NCBI RefSeq assembly: GCF_947539375.1
Contig: NZ_OX443569.1
Span: 1,426,001-1,490,000 of the forward strand
DNA from: Lactobacillus isalae
GTDB taxonomy: Bacteria; Bacillota; Bacilli; Lactobacillales; Lactobacillaceae
Reading direction: 5' to 3'
Length of the DNA stretch: 64,000 nt
The notes below the pieces were generated by a model. That model was given only the letters and a program-made list of their open reading frames with translations. It did no database searches and was not told where the DNA came from. Each line of letters begins with the position of its first letter. The stretch's first letter is position 1. Below are positions 1 through 9,034 of this stretch, piece after piece. The position numbers and the translations under genes are program-made.

Positions 1-792
1 GACAATCCTCTTATTATTTCTGCCGTTCTTTATCGTTAAAATGATAATTGCAATAGGCACTCCAACTAAAAGAAGCCACATCCCATATCCAATAAAGATA
101 TATTTACCGTTAAATCTGCCAATTGAAAGCAACGCCTTAGAAATAGATAAGGCTTGATAGCCCTGCATCATTCCAGATGAAAATGGACCACTAAAAACTA
201 GCAATAGATTTAAAACAGCAATTAAAACTACTCCTAATTGAGTTGCAGTTCTCTTTTGTTTAACAACCTTTTTTATAGCATCAGGATCACGACCCAATTT
301 ACTGTCTATCTTTTGGCGACGTGCTTTTACTTTACTTTCCCCTTCTTCAAAAGAATTAACTACATCTGAACCAACCTTATTAACATGTTCAGTTAGTCGC
401 TGGTCAACTGTATATTGTTCTGTAGTCTTTCCCTTATTTTTATCGCAGACAATGAAAAGCCAGATCAATAAAACAAAGAAGCAGGACCATCCTAAAGATG
501 GAGAAAAACTTGTCAAAATCAAAAGAATAATTCCAACAATAAAAACAATCATTGAATTTACTTGAATCCAATTAATCATTGTCGCAATGGTAGAATTTTG
601 TTTTTTTGGCTCAATTTTTTTAGTTGATCTACTTCCCCTATTTAATTGATTACCATCATTTTCTTCATTACGTGTTGCTTTCTGTTCTTGTCCCGTAAAA
701 AATTCTTTTCTAAATTTTTCTAAATCAAAGTTACAATTAGGGCACTTTTTATCTGTAGATTTTACATCTTCTCCACAATTTGGACACTTCAT
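1..792 (-). CDS. zinc-ribbon membrane protein, 3' end outside window
   Basis: This reading frame is open from the start codon at 792 to the left edge (264 codons seen, no stop), so the C-terminus is missing. The N-terminus has two CPNC-type knuckles (MKCPNCGEDV and KKCPNCNFDL, residues 1-25), a zinc-ribbon signature found at the start of many Lactobacillales membrane proteins. A polar linker follows, then two adjacent hydrophobic segments around residues 85-125, a charged cytoplasmic-looking stretch rich in K/E/D, and two more hydrophobic segments towards the edge. A GAGGGAA ribosome binding site lies just upstream of the ATG. Function is unknown; the layout suggests a membrane protein with a cytosolic zinc-binding head. 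Confidence 0.75.
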   Translation of the reverse strand, partial: MKCPNCGEDVKSTDKKCPNCNFDLEKFRKEFFTGQEQKATRNEENDGNQLNRGSRSTKKIEPKKQNSTIATMINWIQVNSMIVFIVGIILLILTSFSPSLGWSCFFVLLIWLFIVCDKNKGKTTEQYTVDQRLTEHVNKVGSDVVNSFEEGESKVKARRQKIDSKLGRDPDAIKKVVKQKRTATQLGVVLIAVLNLLLVFSGPFSSGMMQGYQALSISKALLSIGRFNGKYIFIGYGMWLLLVGVPIAIIILTIKNGRNNKRIV

Positions 793-846
793 AATTATTC
801 CCTCATCAACTTTTTTAGCCTATTATATCATTTAAATTAATTAAAC

Positions 847-887
847 AAAAAAGAGAGAAAGAGCTATTCCGCCCTTTCTCTCTTTTT
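847..887 (-). terminator. rho-independent terminator overlapping the end of the VTT gene
   Basis: Arms 847-861 and 874-887 (AAAAAGAGAGAAAG with CTTTCTCTCTTTTT) form a long stem. The stop codon of the minus-strand gene at 864 lies in the loop, so the terminator is partly inside the coding sequence. The A-run on the plus strand gives the U-tail for minus-strand transcripts. Confidence 0.75.
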
Positions 888-1559
888 AGATGCCATACTG
901 ACTAACCACCAAGCCATAATAAATAAAATCGCTACTCCAATTAAGGCACCTGCTAATTTTTTAAAATCGCCATTAAAAATTGCATCCCCACCAAATGCAT
1001 AAATAAATGAAGTAGGAAACATCCCTACAATTACCATTAACAAAAATCTATTAACAGGTGTACCTAATCTGACCGCGGTATAATCTACTAACACACTTGG
1101 AATAACAGGAACCATAAATCCTAAAGTCATCCCTAAACTTGGATGCTTCTGATTCATCAACCAATTAAGAAGTTTATTTTTCTTAAAATTATGCGAAAAA
1201 CTGACTCTCTTAATTAAACTTGCCACAATACAATTTCCAATAATATTACCACACCAATTAATAGCTAAGCCAATCCAAGGTCCGTAACAAAGTCCCGCTA
1301 AAATACAGAAAACAGAATTTGACATGCCAGGAATGGCGTTTAGAACAGTTATTAGTCCTAATAAAAATAAACTATCCCTCACCTCATGTTGCCGAATTAG
1401 ATAAAGTAGTTTTGTCTTTGTATGACTGTCTGGATGCATAAGAACATCAATCTCGGGGCGATAGTCACGGTAAAGTAAGTAGAGTAAAATCCCTGCTACT
1501 AAAATTCCGCAAAAAATCAATATTACTTTTCTCAATTTTTTTGTCATAATTTCACTCAT
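864..1559 (-). CDS. VTT domain (TVP38/TMEM64, DedA-like) membrane protein
   Basis: A 231-residue integral membrane protein. The glycine-rich core (GLCYGPWIGLAINWCGNIIG, about residues 90-110) followed by a basic helix end matches the VTT/SNARE-associated signature of TVP38/TMEM64 and DedA proteins. An N-terminal membrane anchor (residues 9-30) and about five further hydrophobic segments are visible, and the tail is basic. Family members are linked to membrane lipid handling and membrane-potential homeostasis; the exact substrate here cannot be read from sequence. Neither the ATG at 1559 nor the in-frame ATG at 1547 has a strong ribosome binding site, so the start is uncertain by four codons. 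The gene is monocistronic and divergent from the HAD hydrolase. Confidence 0.8.
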   Translation of the reverse strand: MSEIMTKKLRKVILIFCGILVAGILLYLLYRDYRPEIDVLMHPDSHTKTKLLYLIRQHEVRDSLFLLGLITVLNAIPGMSNSVFCILAGLCYGPWIGLAINWCGNIIGNCIVASLIKRVSFSHNFKKNKLLNWLMNQKHPSLGMTLGFMVPVIPSVLVDYTAVRLGTPVNRFLLMVIVGMFPTSFIYAFGGDAIFNGDFKKLAGALIGVAILFIMAWWLVSMASKKRERAE

Positions 1560-1697
1560 CTATTTCAATTATTAGTAGTCGTCATTTATATTTTTTCACT
1601 ATTTAATTCAATAAGCAAAAGCGATTAGTACTCATCAAATCCTATCTTTATCGTATTATAATAAGATAAATAAAGCTATTTAAAGGAGAAAATTTTT

Positions 1698-2501
1698 ATG
1701 ACAGCCAAACTTATTTTTAGCGATATCGATGGAACACTAATTACGTCTGACGACGATGTTTCACCTGCTACTATCAACGCAATTCGAAAACAAATTATAG
1801 CTGGCAACCTCTTCATTCCTGTCTCTGCTCGCATGCCAAAAGGAATTATGAATGTTGTAGATAAAATCACTAATTTTTGTCCAATCATCGCTTATAATGG
1901 GGCCTTAGTCTTAGATGAAATGGGGCGCCCTCTTAATTCACAATATTTTGATGCTGCAAAAGCAGTTAAGTTAATCAATGAAGTAAAATCTATTAAAAAT
2001 TCAGATCTCGCTTGGAATGTCTATAGTGGCTATAATTGGTTTTCATCACTTGAGAAAAGCCCTTTGGTAGAAAAAGAAGAAAAAATAGTTGGCGTTAAAT
2101 CTCTTCCTGTTTCGATAGATCAAATAAAAGATTTAAAAGGAGTTCACAAAATGTTAATTATTGGAGATCCCGACACTCTCAATGAACTTCTACCTACTCT
2201 CCAACAAAAGTTTTCAGATTTATCTTTTGTCAAATCTGCTCCTCATCTTTTAGAAATTATTCCTAAAGGAGTCAATAAAGGAAAGGCAGTTGAAATTGTT
2301 CTTGATAGTTTTGCTGTCGATAAAAGTAATGCCTGGGCTTTTGGTGATAATTATAATGACGAGGCAATGCTAAGAGCAGTAGGTCATCCTTTTTTAATGG
2401 AGAATGCACCTGAGGATTTTAAAAATAAAGTTAATTTCCCCATTACCTTAGATAATGACCATGATGGAATTGCAGCTGTTTTAAATAAAATATCTAATTA
2501 A
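1698..2501 (+). CDS. Cof-type HAD-superfamily phosphatase
   Basis: This 267-residue protein has HAD motif I near the N-terminus (FSDIDGTL, residues 8-15, with the nucleophile and acid/base aspartates), a motif II serine region (VSARM), a C2B-type cap in the middle, a motif III lysine (KGVNKGKAV) and motif IV GDNYNDEAML. That order and length fit Cof-type sugar-phosphate or nucleotide phosphatases. Substrate cannot be assigned. AAAGGAG stands 9 bp before the ATG and a TATAAT -10 hexamer lies at 1657-1662. It is a single gene, convergent with the MMPL transporter and separated from it by a bidirectional terminator. Confidence 0.9.
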   Translation: MTAKLIFSDIDGTLITSDDDVSPATINAIRKQIIAGNLFIPVSARMPKGIMNVVDKITNFCPIIAYNGALVLDEMGRPLNSQYFDAAKAVKLINEVKSIKNSDLAWNVYSGYNWFSSLEKSPLVEKEEKIVGVKSLPVSIDQIKDLKGVHKMLIIGDPDTLNELLPTLQQKFSDLSFVKSAPHLLEIIPKGVNKGKAVEIVLDSFAVDKSNAWAFGDNYNDEAMLRAVGHPFLMENAPEDFKNKVNFPITLDNDHDGIAAVLNKISN

Positions 2502-2518
2502 CTTAATTATAAAGAAAA

Positions 2519-2569
2519 AAGATTGAAGTTTAATCCTTAATCATAAAGGAGTAACTTCAATCTTTTATT
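2519..2569. terminator. bidirectional terminator between HAD and MMPL genes
   Basis: Inverted arms AAGATTGAAGTT (2519-2530) and AACTTCAATCTT (2553-2564) flank a 22-nt loop. A-run on the left and T-run on the right give U-tails for both directions, fitting the two convergent genes. Confidence 0.85.
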
Positions 2570-2585
2570 TTTTGAATGCTAAATT

Positions 2586-5500
2586 TTATTCAGCATCTTT
2601 TTTATTCTTTTTTCTACCTAAGCCTTCGTATGTAATCTTCATTGCCGCAGACATATTGATTGGAAGTAAGAATACCAAGAGTAATAATCCAATATCCACA
2701 CATAATGCAACTTCAATTAAAGTTGGTACACCAGATGGGATTAAGGCTGCGAAAGTACCACCAAGGATAATAGCAGCTGAAATTACGACAGTTCCGATTA
2801 TGTCACAAGCTTGAAGCATCTTCTCACTTGTAGTCCAACTTGGATTTACTTCTCCCAATTCACGATAACGCATCATCAAGAAGATTGAGTAGTCAACACC
2901 TAAGGCAACAATCATGATGAAGCTGAAGAATGGAGTATTCCAAGCCAATAATGATCTACCTAATAAAGCGTGAACTAACCATTGGTTAATAGATAGAGAA
3001 GTTAAGTAGGCAATTACTAAAGTACCTAAGATAAATAGTGGTTGCAATACTGATCTAGTAACAAAGATCAAAGCAATTCCAATACCTACTAACATGATGA
3101 TTGCAGTTCTTAAGAAGTCACTACTTGCAGTTTCTTGAGTATCGTAAATCTTTTCAGATTGTCCACCCATAGCAATAGTTGAACCAGCTAGACTAGTTCC
3201 TTTAACTGACTTCTTAACCATGTTGCTGAGCTCATGAGCCTTCTTTGCCCCTTCAGTTGAAGCAGGGTTTAATTTCAAAATAATGATAATCTTAGTAGAC
3301 TTCAAGTCAGAACTCATGTAGTTATCAAGAGCTGGTTTGAAAGTTGATGAATGAATCATCTTAGCCGGGATGTAGAAAGTCTTACCTGCAGCTGAATCTG
3401 CTAAGCCAGTTAAGTATTCTTGACCAGCACCTAATCCGCTATTTACTTTATCAATTCCAGCAGTAATCTTCGGATTATTCGATGCAATTTGACCTGCACC
3501 ATTTGCTAATTGGCTTGCACCGCCATTAAGTTGACCAATACCATTTGCTAATTGACCTGCACCGCCGTTAAGTTGACCAATACCATTTGCTAATTGATTA
3601 GTTCCGCTTAATCCAGCTTGTAAGCCAGTGTTTAATTGACCTGCACCGCTTGCTAATTGACCTGCACCATTTGCAAGTTGACTAGAACCAGCTACACCTG
3701 CTTGCAGACCACTTGCAAGTTGGCCTGCTCCACTGTTTAAGCGAGCTGCGCCTGAATTGATTTGGCTTGCACCATTTGCACTTGCTGAAACAGCAGTTTG
3801 AATTTGATTCAATTGGGAAGTTAGTTCATCAATTTGACTATTTGTACTTTGTGACATCTGTGCTGAAGCACCACTCAGTCCAGAAGTGGCTGACTTCAAC
3901 TCTACGAGTAAGCCTTGCATTTGTTCAATATCGTCTAAAGCTTTACTTGCTGCCTTAATTTTACCACCAGCTACTGCCGCATTGTGCAAATCGCCAGCAA
4001 TGCTTGTAATTGCATCTTTTTGTTGCTTAACTTGTGTTTGCACTTGCTCTTGAGCTTGTTTTTCAACAAGAGGCAATATTGTCTTTAATGCTTTTTGAGC
4101 ATCCTCATCACTAAGTCCTTGTGCTTTCAAAGCAGCTAAGTATGTGCTTGTATCAACATTTAAATTACCAGCTTGTGCCGATTGCCCAGATAATTGAGAC
4201 ATGGTTGATACTGCATGGTTTAAACTACTATCTAAATCATTGGCAGCCTGCTTACTTTCAGCAATAGTATTTGAACTTGGTAAAGTAATTCCTTGGACAA
4301 CGTTATTTAGGTCAGATAATTTACTCTGAAGTAGTTCTAAAGATCCCTTCATCCTCTCTATTTTTTTGCTAGAATCAGGAATCTTTTGATTCAATTGTGA
4401 ATTTAATTGATTCAAGCCATTTGCAAGTTGGCCAGTACCGTCTTTCAAGTTTGCAGTGCCAGTTTGTAAACTTGCAGCACCATTAGCTAACTTAATCGTA
4501 CCATTTTCAAGTTGTACCGCACCTTGTTGTAAGTTCAAAGTACCACTCTCTAAACGACCAGCACCAGTTGCTAATTGTATAGTACCAGCTCTAAGTGTTT
4601 CAGCACCATTTTGTAGACGTGTAGTACCACTTAACAATTGATTTGCACCAGTTTGCAGACGACCAGTACCATTAGAAAGTTGATTTGCACCGTTCTGTAA
4701 TTGAACAGCACCATTGGTTATTTGCTTGCTACCGTTACTCAAAGTGCCTAAACCATTTCTGGCTGTATTAACACCTGAATTAACAGTTCCTAACTGATTA
4801 TCAACGTAAAGACGTTTAATAGATTTACCATTTGGTTCAGTTACTGATGAAGCAAATTTTACATCTGGATCAGCTTGAATTTTCTTAACAATCTGATCAA
4901 TTTCTTTCAAGCTCTTTTCGTTATCGAGCTTATGACCACTTTGAATATATAAGGTTGAATATTCTGGCGTACCTTCAGAGAAATGATCTTGCAATAAAAG
5001 TAGACCAGCCTTGGAAGGAGTAGAGTCAGAAATTTCATCTGCATCGTTATAGTTCAAGTTATTTGAGTAGAACAAGCAGAATGGTAAAACTACAACCGCC
5101 ATCACAACTAAGTAAACAATTGGATGAGCTAAACTTCCCTTAGAAAGAGCGTGCCATAACTTAGAATTACTTTCGCCTTCAAAGTTCTTAACTGGCCAGA
5201 ATAGTTTCTTACCTAAAACGGCCATAAAGAATGGGTTCAAAGTCAAAAGTACAACTAATAACACAGCAACACCAACAGCAACACCAACAGCTGATTGGTA
5301 AATTGAGAACTTAGCTAATCCTAAAGCACTAAATCCAATTAAAATTGAAGATCCAGAATAAAGAATTGTCTTACCAGCTTTACGCAATGCATCATTTGTC
5401 GCATCCTGATTCGACATCCCCTTACTCAAGTTTTCTTTAAACTTGTCATACAGCAGGATATTGTAGTCAGTACCAATACCAAACAAAACAATAACCATGA

Positions 5501-6209
5501 AGACTTGAGTAAAGTTTGAAAATGGAAAGTTAAATTTCTCTACTAAATTAGTAACAATTGAGAATGAAGTAATAAATGAAACTCCAACTGTCAATAATGA
5601 AATTATTGGCACAATTGGCGACTTAAATACAATTACTAAAACGATGAAAATAAAGAAGATAGTAATTAATTCAGTCTTTTTAATACCTTCCTGAACTGAA
5701 GCAGAGAAATCATCTTCAAGAATTCTAACCCCAGTTACATAAGTTCTAACCCCAGGCGTTTTAACTGCTTTAGTTAAGGCCTTGTTAACGTTAGACACAG
5801 TTGAATGATCATTTGCAATATTTAATTGCACAATTTCAGTCGTCTTATCTTTTGAAATCAATTGTGCTTTTGTAGCATAGTTATCATTCGGAGTCATCAT
5901 GGACTTAATACCAAGCTTTTTCTTGTTATCCTTTAAAAAGCGAATGGTATCGTCTATTTTCTCCTTATCACTTGAGGTTAGCTTTCCATGTTTTTTATTA
6001 AAAACAACCCCTACAACATAGGTATTATCTTGCCCATGCCCCCACTTACTTTCAATGTTCGTGGCAATAGAACTTTGAACATCTTCAGGAAGTGAAATTT
6101 CCGAATGTTGACGCGTTAAAGCATCTACATCTGGCAATGAAAAGACTGCAATCAACAAAATTGCAATCCATGCTACCAAAGCACCAAGATGGTTTTTCAG
6201 TAATTTCAT
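2586..6209 (-). CDS. MMPL/RND-family exporter with long YhgE-like repeat region
   Basis: A 1207-residue membrane protein with two MMPL modules. The N-terminal half has one anchor helix, an extracytoplasmic domain and a helix cluster with the motif FGIGTDYNILLYDKF; the C-terminal half repeats this (ALGVDYSIFLMMRYRE). Between them (about residues 490-990) is a long extracellular segment of short repeats of the type LxNGAxQLxxG plus Q/S/A-rich coiled coil, as seen in YhgE/Pip-like proteins. MMPL proteins export lipids, peptides or drugs with the proton gradient. It is cotranscribed with a TetR regulator (19-bp gap), so it is probably an inducible exporter for a membrane-active compound. The substrate is not readable. 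Confidence 0.9.
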   Translation of the reverse strand: MKLLKNHLGALVAWIAILLIAVFSLPDVDALTRQHSEISLPEDVQSSIATNIESKWGHGQDNTYVVGVVFNKKHGKLTSSDKEKIDDTIRFLKDNKKKLGIKSMMTPNDNYATKAQLISKDKTTEIVQLNIANDHSTVSNVNKALTKAVKTPGVRTYVTGVRILEDDFSASVQEGIKKTELITIFFIFIVLVIVFKSPIVPIISLLTVGVSFITSFSIVTNLVEKFNFPFSNFTQVFMVIVLFGIGTDYNILLYDKFKENLSKGMSNQDATNDALRKAGKTILYSGSSILIGFSALGLAKFSIYQSAVGVAVGVAVLLVVLLTLNPFFMAVLGKKLFWPVKNFEGESNSKLWHALSKGSLAHPIVYLVVMAVVVLPFCLFYSNNLNYNDADEISDSTPSKAGLLLLQDHFSEGTPEYSTLYIQSGHKLDNEKSLKEIDQIVKKIQADPDVKFASSVTEPNGKSIKRLYVDNQLGTVNSGVNTARNGLGTLSNGSKQITNGAVQLQNGANQLSNGTGRLQTGANQLLSGTTRLQNGAETLRAGTIQLATGAGRLESGTLNLQQGAVQLENGTIKLANGAASLQTGTANLKDGTGQLANGLNQLNSQLNQKIPDSSKKIERMKGSLELLQSKLSDLNNVVQGITLPSSNTIAESKQAANDLDSSLNHAVSTMSQLSGQSAQAGNLNVDTSTYLAALKAQGLSDEDAQKALKTILPLVEKQAQEQVQTQVKQQKDAITSIAGDLHNAAVAGGKIKAASKALDDIEQMQGLLVELKSATSGLSGASAQMSQSTNSQIDELTSQLNQIQTAVSASANGASQINSGAARLNSGAGQLASGLQAGVAGSSQLANGAGQLASGAGQLNTGLQAGLSGTNQLANGIGQLNGGAGQLANGIGQLNGGASQLANGAGQIASNNPKITAGIDKVNSGLGAGQEYLTGLADSAAGKTFYIPAKMIHSSTFKPALDNYMSSDLKSTKIIIILKLNPASTEGAKKAHELSNMVKKSVKGTSLAGSTIAMGGQSEKIYDTQETASSDFLRTAIIMLVGIGIALIFVTRSVLQPLFILGTLVIAYLTSLSINQWLVHALLGRSLLAWNTPFFSFIMIVALGVDYSIFLMMRYRELGEVNPSWTTSEKMLQACDIIGTVVISAAIILGGTFAALIPSGVPTLIEVALCVDIGLLLLVFLLPINMSAAMKITYEGLGRKKNKKDAE

Positions 6210-6228
6210 GTACTACTTTCCTTTCCCC

Positions 6229-6792
6229 TCATTTTTTGCTTTCAACTTGAAGTTTTGGTGCCACAAGTCGTAAAAGCATCTCATGGTAATTATCATCAGC
6301 TTCTTTTTCTGTTTCATCGATAACATACCGATCTAAGAAAACATACCCTAAGACAGCTCCAAGTAAGCTATGCAATGAAACGACATTCTTATTATCTACA
6401 TCTAACTTTTCCCCTAAATCTACTATTTTTAGAACTTCTTCACGAATTTGCTCATTTTGAACATATTCATTCAAACCATAATAAATACTAGAAATAGCCT
6501 TATCGTGTAATAAAAAATCACGAATTTCATCTGCAAATCTAAACAAAGCATCTAAGCCAGAATGACCTATTATTTTCTTTGTTAAATGCTGCCGCAAAAC
6601 TTGCAGCCTATTCACACAGACTAAAATTAATAAATCATTCCGATTAGCAACGTAGTGGTACAAAGATTGAGATCTGATTCCCAAATCTTTTGCCAAAGCT
6701 GGCATTGTTAATTCGCTTAATCCTTTTTCACTAATAATTGCTATTGCTTGCTCAATTACTTTTGAGCGATCTAAAGCTCTTTTTTTAGCCAA
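6229..6792 (-). CDS. TetR family regulator of the MMPL exporter
   Basis: About 187 residues. The N-terminal helix-turn-helix is visible (IAIISEKGLSELTMPALAKD then LGIRSQSLYHYVANRNDLL), typical of TetR/AcrR proteins, followed by a helical ligand-binding domain. I place the start at a TTG (6792) because AGAAGG lies 8 nt before it; a GTG at 6801 sits on top of that site. It is the first gene of a two-gene operon with the MMPL exporter, downstream of two near-identical 16-bp palindromes at 6841-6877, so autoregulation with ligand release is the likely control. Confidence 0.9.
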   Translation of the reverse strand: MAKKRALDRSKVIEQAIAIISEKGLSELTMPALAKDLGIRSQSLYHYVANRNDLLILVCVNRLQVLRQHLTKKIIGHSGLDALFRFADEIRDFLLHDKAISSIYYGLNEYVQNEQIREEVLKIVDLGEKLDVDNKNVVSLHSLLGAVLGYVFLDRYVIDETEKEADDNYHEMLLRLVAPKLQVESKK

Positions 6793-6839
6793 GATAATCA
6801 CCTTCTTTTTATGTACTCATATACTTTAACACGACAACC

Positions 6840-6878
6840 TGTAGAAAACAATCTACAATGTGTAGAAAATTATCTACT
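6840..6878. promoter_or_regulatory. tandem TetR operators
   Basis: Two copies of GTAGA-N6-TCTAC occur at 6841-6856 and 6862-6877. Their starts are exactly 21 bp apart, two helical turns, which suits side-by-side binding of two dimers. The first extends to an 18-bp palindrome (TGTAGA...TCTACA). They lie about 50-85 bp upstream of the tetR start. Confidence 0.8.
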
Positions 6879-6890
6879 TTTTGAAAAAAT

Positions 6891-6915
6891 AAAAAAGAGA
6901 GTCAATAAACTCTCC
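6891..6915 (-). terminator. terminator after the beta-lactamase-fold gene
   Basis: Arms GAGAGT (6897-6902) and ACTCTC (6909-6914) with an A6 run at 6891-6896 on the plus strand, which is a U-tail for minus-strand transcripts ending at 6925. Confidence 0.7.
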
Positions 6916-6924
6916 TTTTTATAA

Positions 6925-7872
6925 TTATTTTTGCTTAATCATCCAATTATTAATTGCATCCCCAATCTTGGCTAAATCAGCATCTTCTTCACTAACCATC
7001 GCCATAGCATAAGTTTTTCCATTTTCTTGAATTAGGGCTGCACCTTGTTTTTTATCAGCTATTCGATAAACTACGCCATTAATATTTTTCGCTAATCCTT
7101 TTTCAGGGAAATTAGCTAATTGACCCAAAATTTGGTTATCAATATCTGTTCCTAAAACTTTTCCTTGATAAAGCTTCTGCATAATAGTAACTAAGTCACC
7201 GCTACTAGTTTTACCAGCAAAATCTTTACCAAAATTGTCCGTAATCTCAGTCTTATTTGCACCAAAGGATTTTGCAGTCTGATTTACCTTATTTTTTCCA
7301 ATTTTATTTAAGATAATATTAGCCGCATTATTATTTTGCTGTCTCATCATTAGATCAAGTAAATAAGTATAAGAATACGACATATCAGCCTTTAATACCT
7401 TATCGCCACCATTCAAATCACTTGCTTTTACCTTGTATGGAGTAGCGGAATTCAAGCTTTTATCTTGTACTGCCTTGTAGTAAGCGAGTAAAACGTATAG
7501 CTTCAAAACATTTCCTGCATTTAAACTATCTTGACTAGTATTAGTTAAGTCAACAAATACCTTAGTATTGTTTAGGTCTTTCACGCTTACTTGATAGTTA
7601 CCTTGAACGCTTGAACTAGACTTAACTATTTCCTTAGCTAGACTTTTATTACTATTTTTTGAAACAGCAGCTTCACCAATCTCGCTTTCTCCATTCGTAT
7701 TTAAACGAGTTTGTTTACTGCCCTCTTTCATCTTACTTTTTTGAGCTACTTTTGCCGTCGAGTTTCCATAAATCTCTAACGTCTGTACTTTCATATGATT
7801 AATACTTGTCATATAAAAAGCTAAAGCACAAAAGGATGACAGAATTGCTCCTAAAAAGATTTTATTTTTCAT
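6925..7872 (-). CDS. secreted serine hydrolase-like protein (class A beta-lactamase fold), probably without catalytic serine
   Basis: 315 residues with an N-terminal hydrophobic signal/anchor (residues 5-22), a polar linker to about residue 85, and a C-terminal domain of the class A beta-lactamase/PBP fold (beta-lactamase2 family). The region LNAGNVLKLYVLLAYY lines up with the usual SxxK active-site helix, but the residue three before Lys124 is Asn121 rather than Ser. The later segment MRQQNNNAANIILNKIG (about 175-191) lines up with the SDN-type motif. In lactobacilli related proteins are cell-surface hydrolases of unknown role; here the missing serine suggests a non-catalytic binding protein, or a different alignment. 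Single gene, own terminator. Confidence 0.75.
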   Translation of the reverse strand: MKNKIFLGAILSSFCALAFYMTSINHMKVQTLEIYGNSTAKVAQKSKMKEGSKQTRLNTNGESEIGEAAVSKNSNKSLAKEIVKSSSSVQGNYQVSVKDLNNTKVFVDLTNTSQDSLNAGNVLKLYVLLAYYKAVQDKSLNSATPYKVKASDLNGGDKVLKADMSYSYTYLLDLMMRQQNNNAANIILNKIGKNKVNQTAKSFGANKTEITDNFGKDFAGKTSSGDLVTIMQKLYQGKVLGTDIDNQILGQLANFPEKGLAKNINGVVYRIADKKQGAALIQENGKTYAMAMVSEEDADLAKIGDAINNWMIKQK

Positions 7873-7984
7873 TAAAATTCTCCTTAATTACATATTTTTA
7901 TTTTATCATGTCATTTGGTAAAAATGCTTTAAAGATAAGGATTATTGTAACTTTTAAAGATCTTTTTATTTAAGTGCTATTAGT

Positions 7985-8021
7985 TGAATGCGTTCACAAA
8001 TGCTATTTTTTTTAGTACAAT
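7985..8021 (+). promoter_or_regulatory. promoter of the BadF-like kinase with a near-consensus cre
   Basis: A -35 TTCACA (7993-7998) and -10 TACAAT (8016-8021) are 17 bp apart. TGAATGCGTTCACA at 7985-7998 differs from the cre consensus TGNAANCGNWNNCW at one position and overlaps the -35, where CcpA binding would repress. Confidence 0.6.
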
Positions 8022-8060
8022 AATTCCAGTATTAATATTTACAGTGAGGGATTATTACTT

Positions 8061-8984
8061 ATGTTGAAATATATGATTGGTATTGACGCAGGTGGTACAC
8101 ACTCTACGGCAATCGCTTATGACGAAAATGGTAAAGAATTAGGTCGTGCAGAATCTGGCCCAGGTCAAATTAACAATGACTACGAATTAGGTATTAAGAA
8201 TATTGCGCAAGCAGTTAATGAATTACGCGATAAGATTGACGGCGACTGTATTAAAGTTTTAGCCGGAATCGCTGGTTTATCAGTTGTTGGTAATGCACCT
8301 GAAGTTGCAGCAACTATTTCTTCAATGGTTGGTAATATTCCAACTCGTGCTATTACTGACTCACTTCTTGCTCTTTACAATGGTCTTGAAGGAGCAGATG
8401 GTGCTTTAGTTATTGCTGGTACTGGATCAGTTGTTAATGGTCGCCAAAATGGCTCTTTAATCGCTGTTGGTGGCTACGGTTCCTTACTTGGTGACGAAGG
8501 TAGTGGCTACGCTATTACTAAGGCTGCCCTTCAATCAGCTCTTCTCAGCTGGGACAAGCGCGAAAAGAACTCATTAATTGATTTATTCGTTAAAGAATTT
8601 GATGTTGACAACATGGGCGAAGTTCCCGCTAAATTCTACAACTTAACTAGTCCAGAAGTTGCTTCAAAGGCTGTTAAGGTTGCTAAGTTAGCAGACAGCG
8701 GTGATGAATATGCTCGTAAGATCATCGCTGATCAAGCACATCTTCTAGCACGTGACATTATTATGTGTTTAGATCGTTATGAAGATCCTAAGCCAATGCG
8801 CGTTGCTTTAACCGGTTCAGTTCTTTCAAATAACGCTATGATGCGTTCTTACATGGAAGCTGAAGTTAAAGAAAAATACCCAGATGCAGTATTCAGCGTT
8901 TCAAATGGTGAAAACGCACGTGGTGTAATCTTTGACAAGAGTAAGGATTACCGTTACTTCACTAACCATAACGATGATGAATAA
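8061..8984 (+). CDS. BadF/BadG/BcrA/BcrD ATPase family, N-acetylglucosamine kinase-like
   Basis: This 307-residue protein starts with the ASKHA phosphate-1 loop (MIGIDAGGTHSTAIAYDENG) and has the second glycine-rich nucleotide motif IAGTGSVVNG (about residue 119) plus GDEGSGYAI (about 145), the layout of BadF-type ATPases that include N-acetylglucosamine and related amino-sugar kinases. It most likely phosphorylates a sugar taken up as the free form. The start codon has GAGGGATTATT upstream. It stands alone between its promoter and a bidirectional terminator; a possible cre site over the promoter fits carbon control. Confidence 0.8.
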   Translation: MLKYMIGIDAGGTHSTAIAYDENGKELGRAESGPGQINNDYELGIKNIAQAVNELRDKIDGDCIKVLAGIAGLSVVGNAPEVAATISSMVGNIPTRAITDSLLALYNGLEGADGALVIAGTGSVVNGRQNGSLIAVGGYGSLLGDEGSGYAITKAALQSALLSWDKREKNSLIDLFVKEFDVDNMGEVPAKFYNLTSPEVASKAVKVAKLADSGDEYARKIIADQAHLLARDIIMCLDRYEDPKPMRVALTGSVLSNNAMMRSYMEAEVKEKYPDAVFSVSNGENARGVIFDKSKDYRYFTNHNDDE

Positions 8985-8993
8985 TTGAAAATT

Positions 8994-9031
8994 AAAAAGG
9001 CCTCGGAAGTCAATTTTCCGAGGTCTTTTTC
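8994..9031. terminator. bidirectional terminator, kinase / GNAT
   Basis: GGCCTCGGAA (8999-9008) pairs with TTCCGAGGTC (9015-9024), flanked by A-run and T-run, between convergent genes. Confidence 0.85.
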
Positions 9032-9034
9032 TAT

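Noticed and set aside
2572-2814. Plus-strand ORF at the 3' end of the MMPL gene
   Set aside because: Antisense to coding sequence and overlaps the terminator; no start signal.
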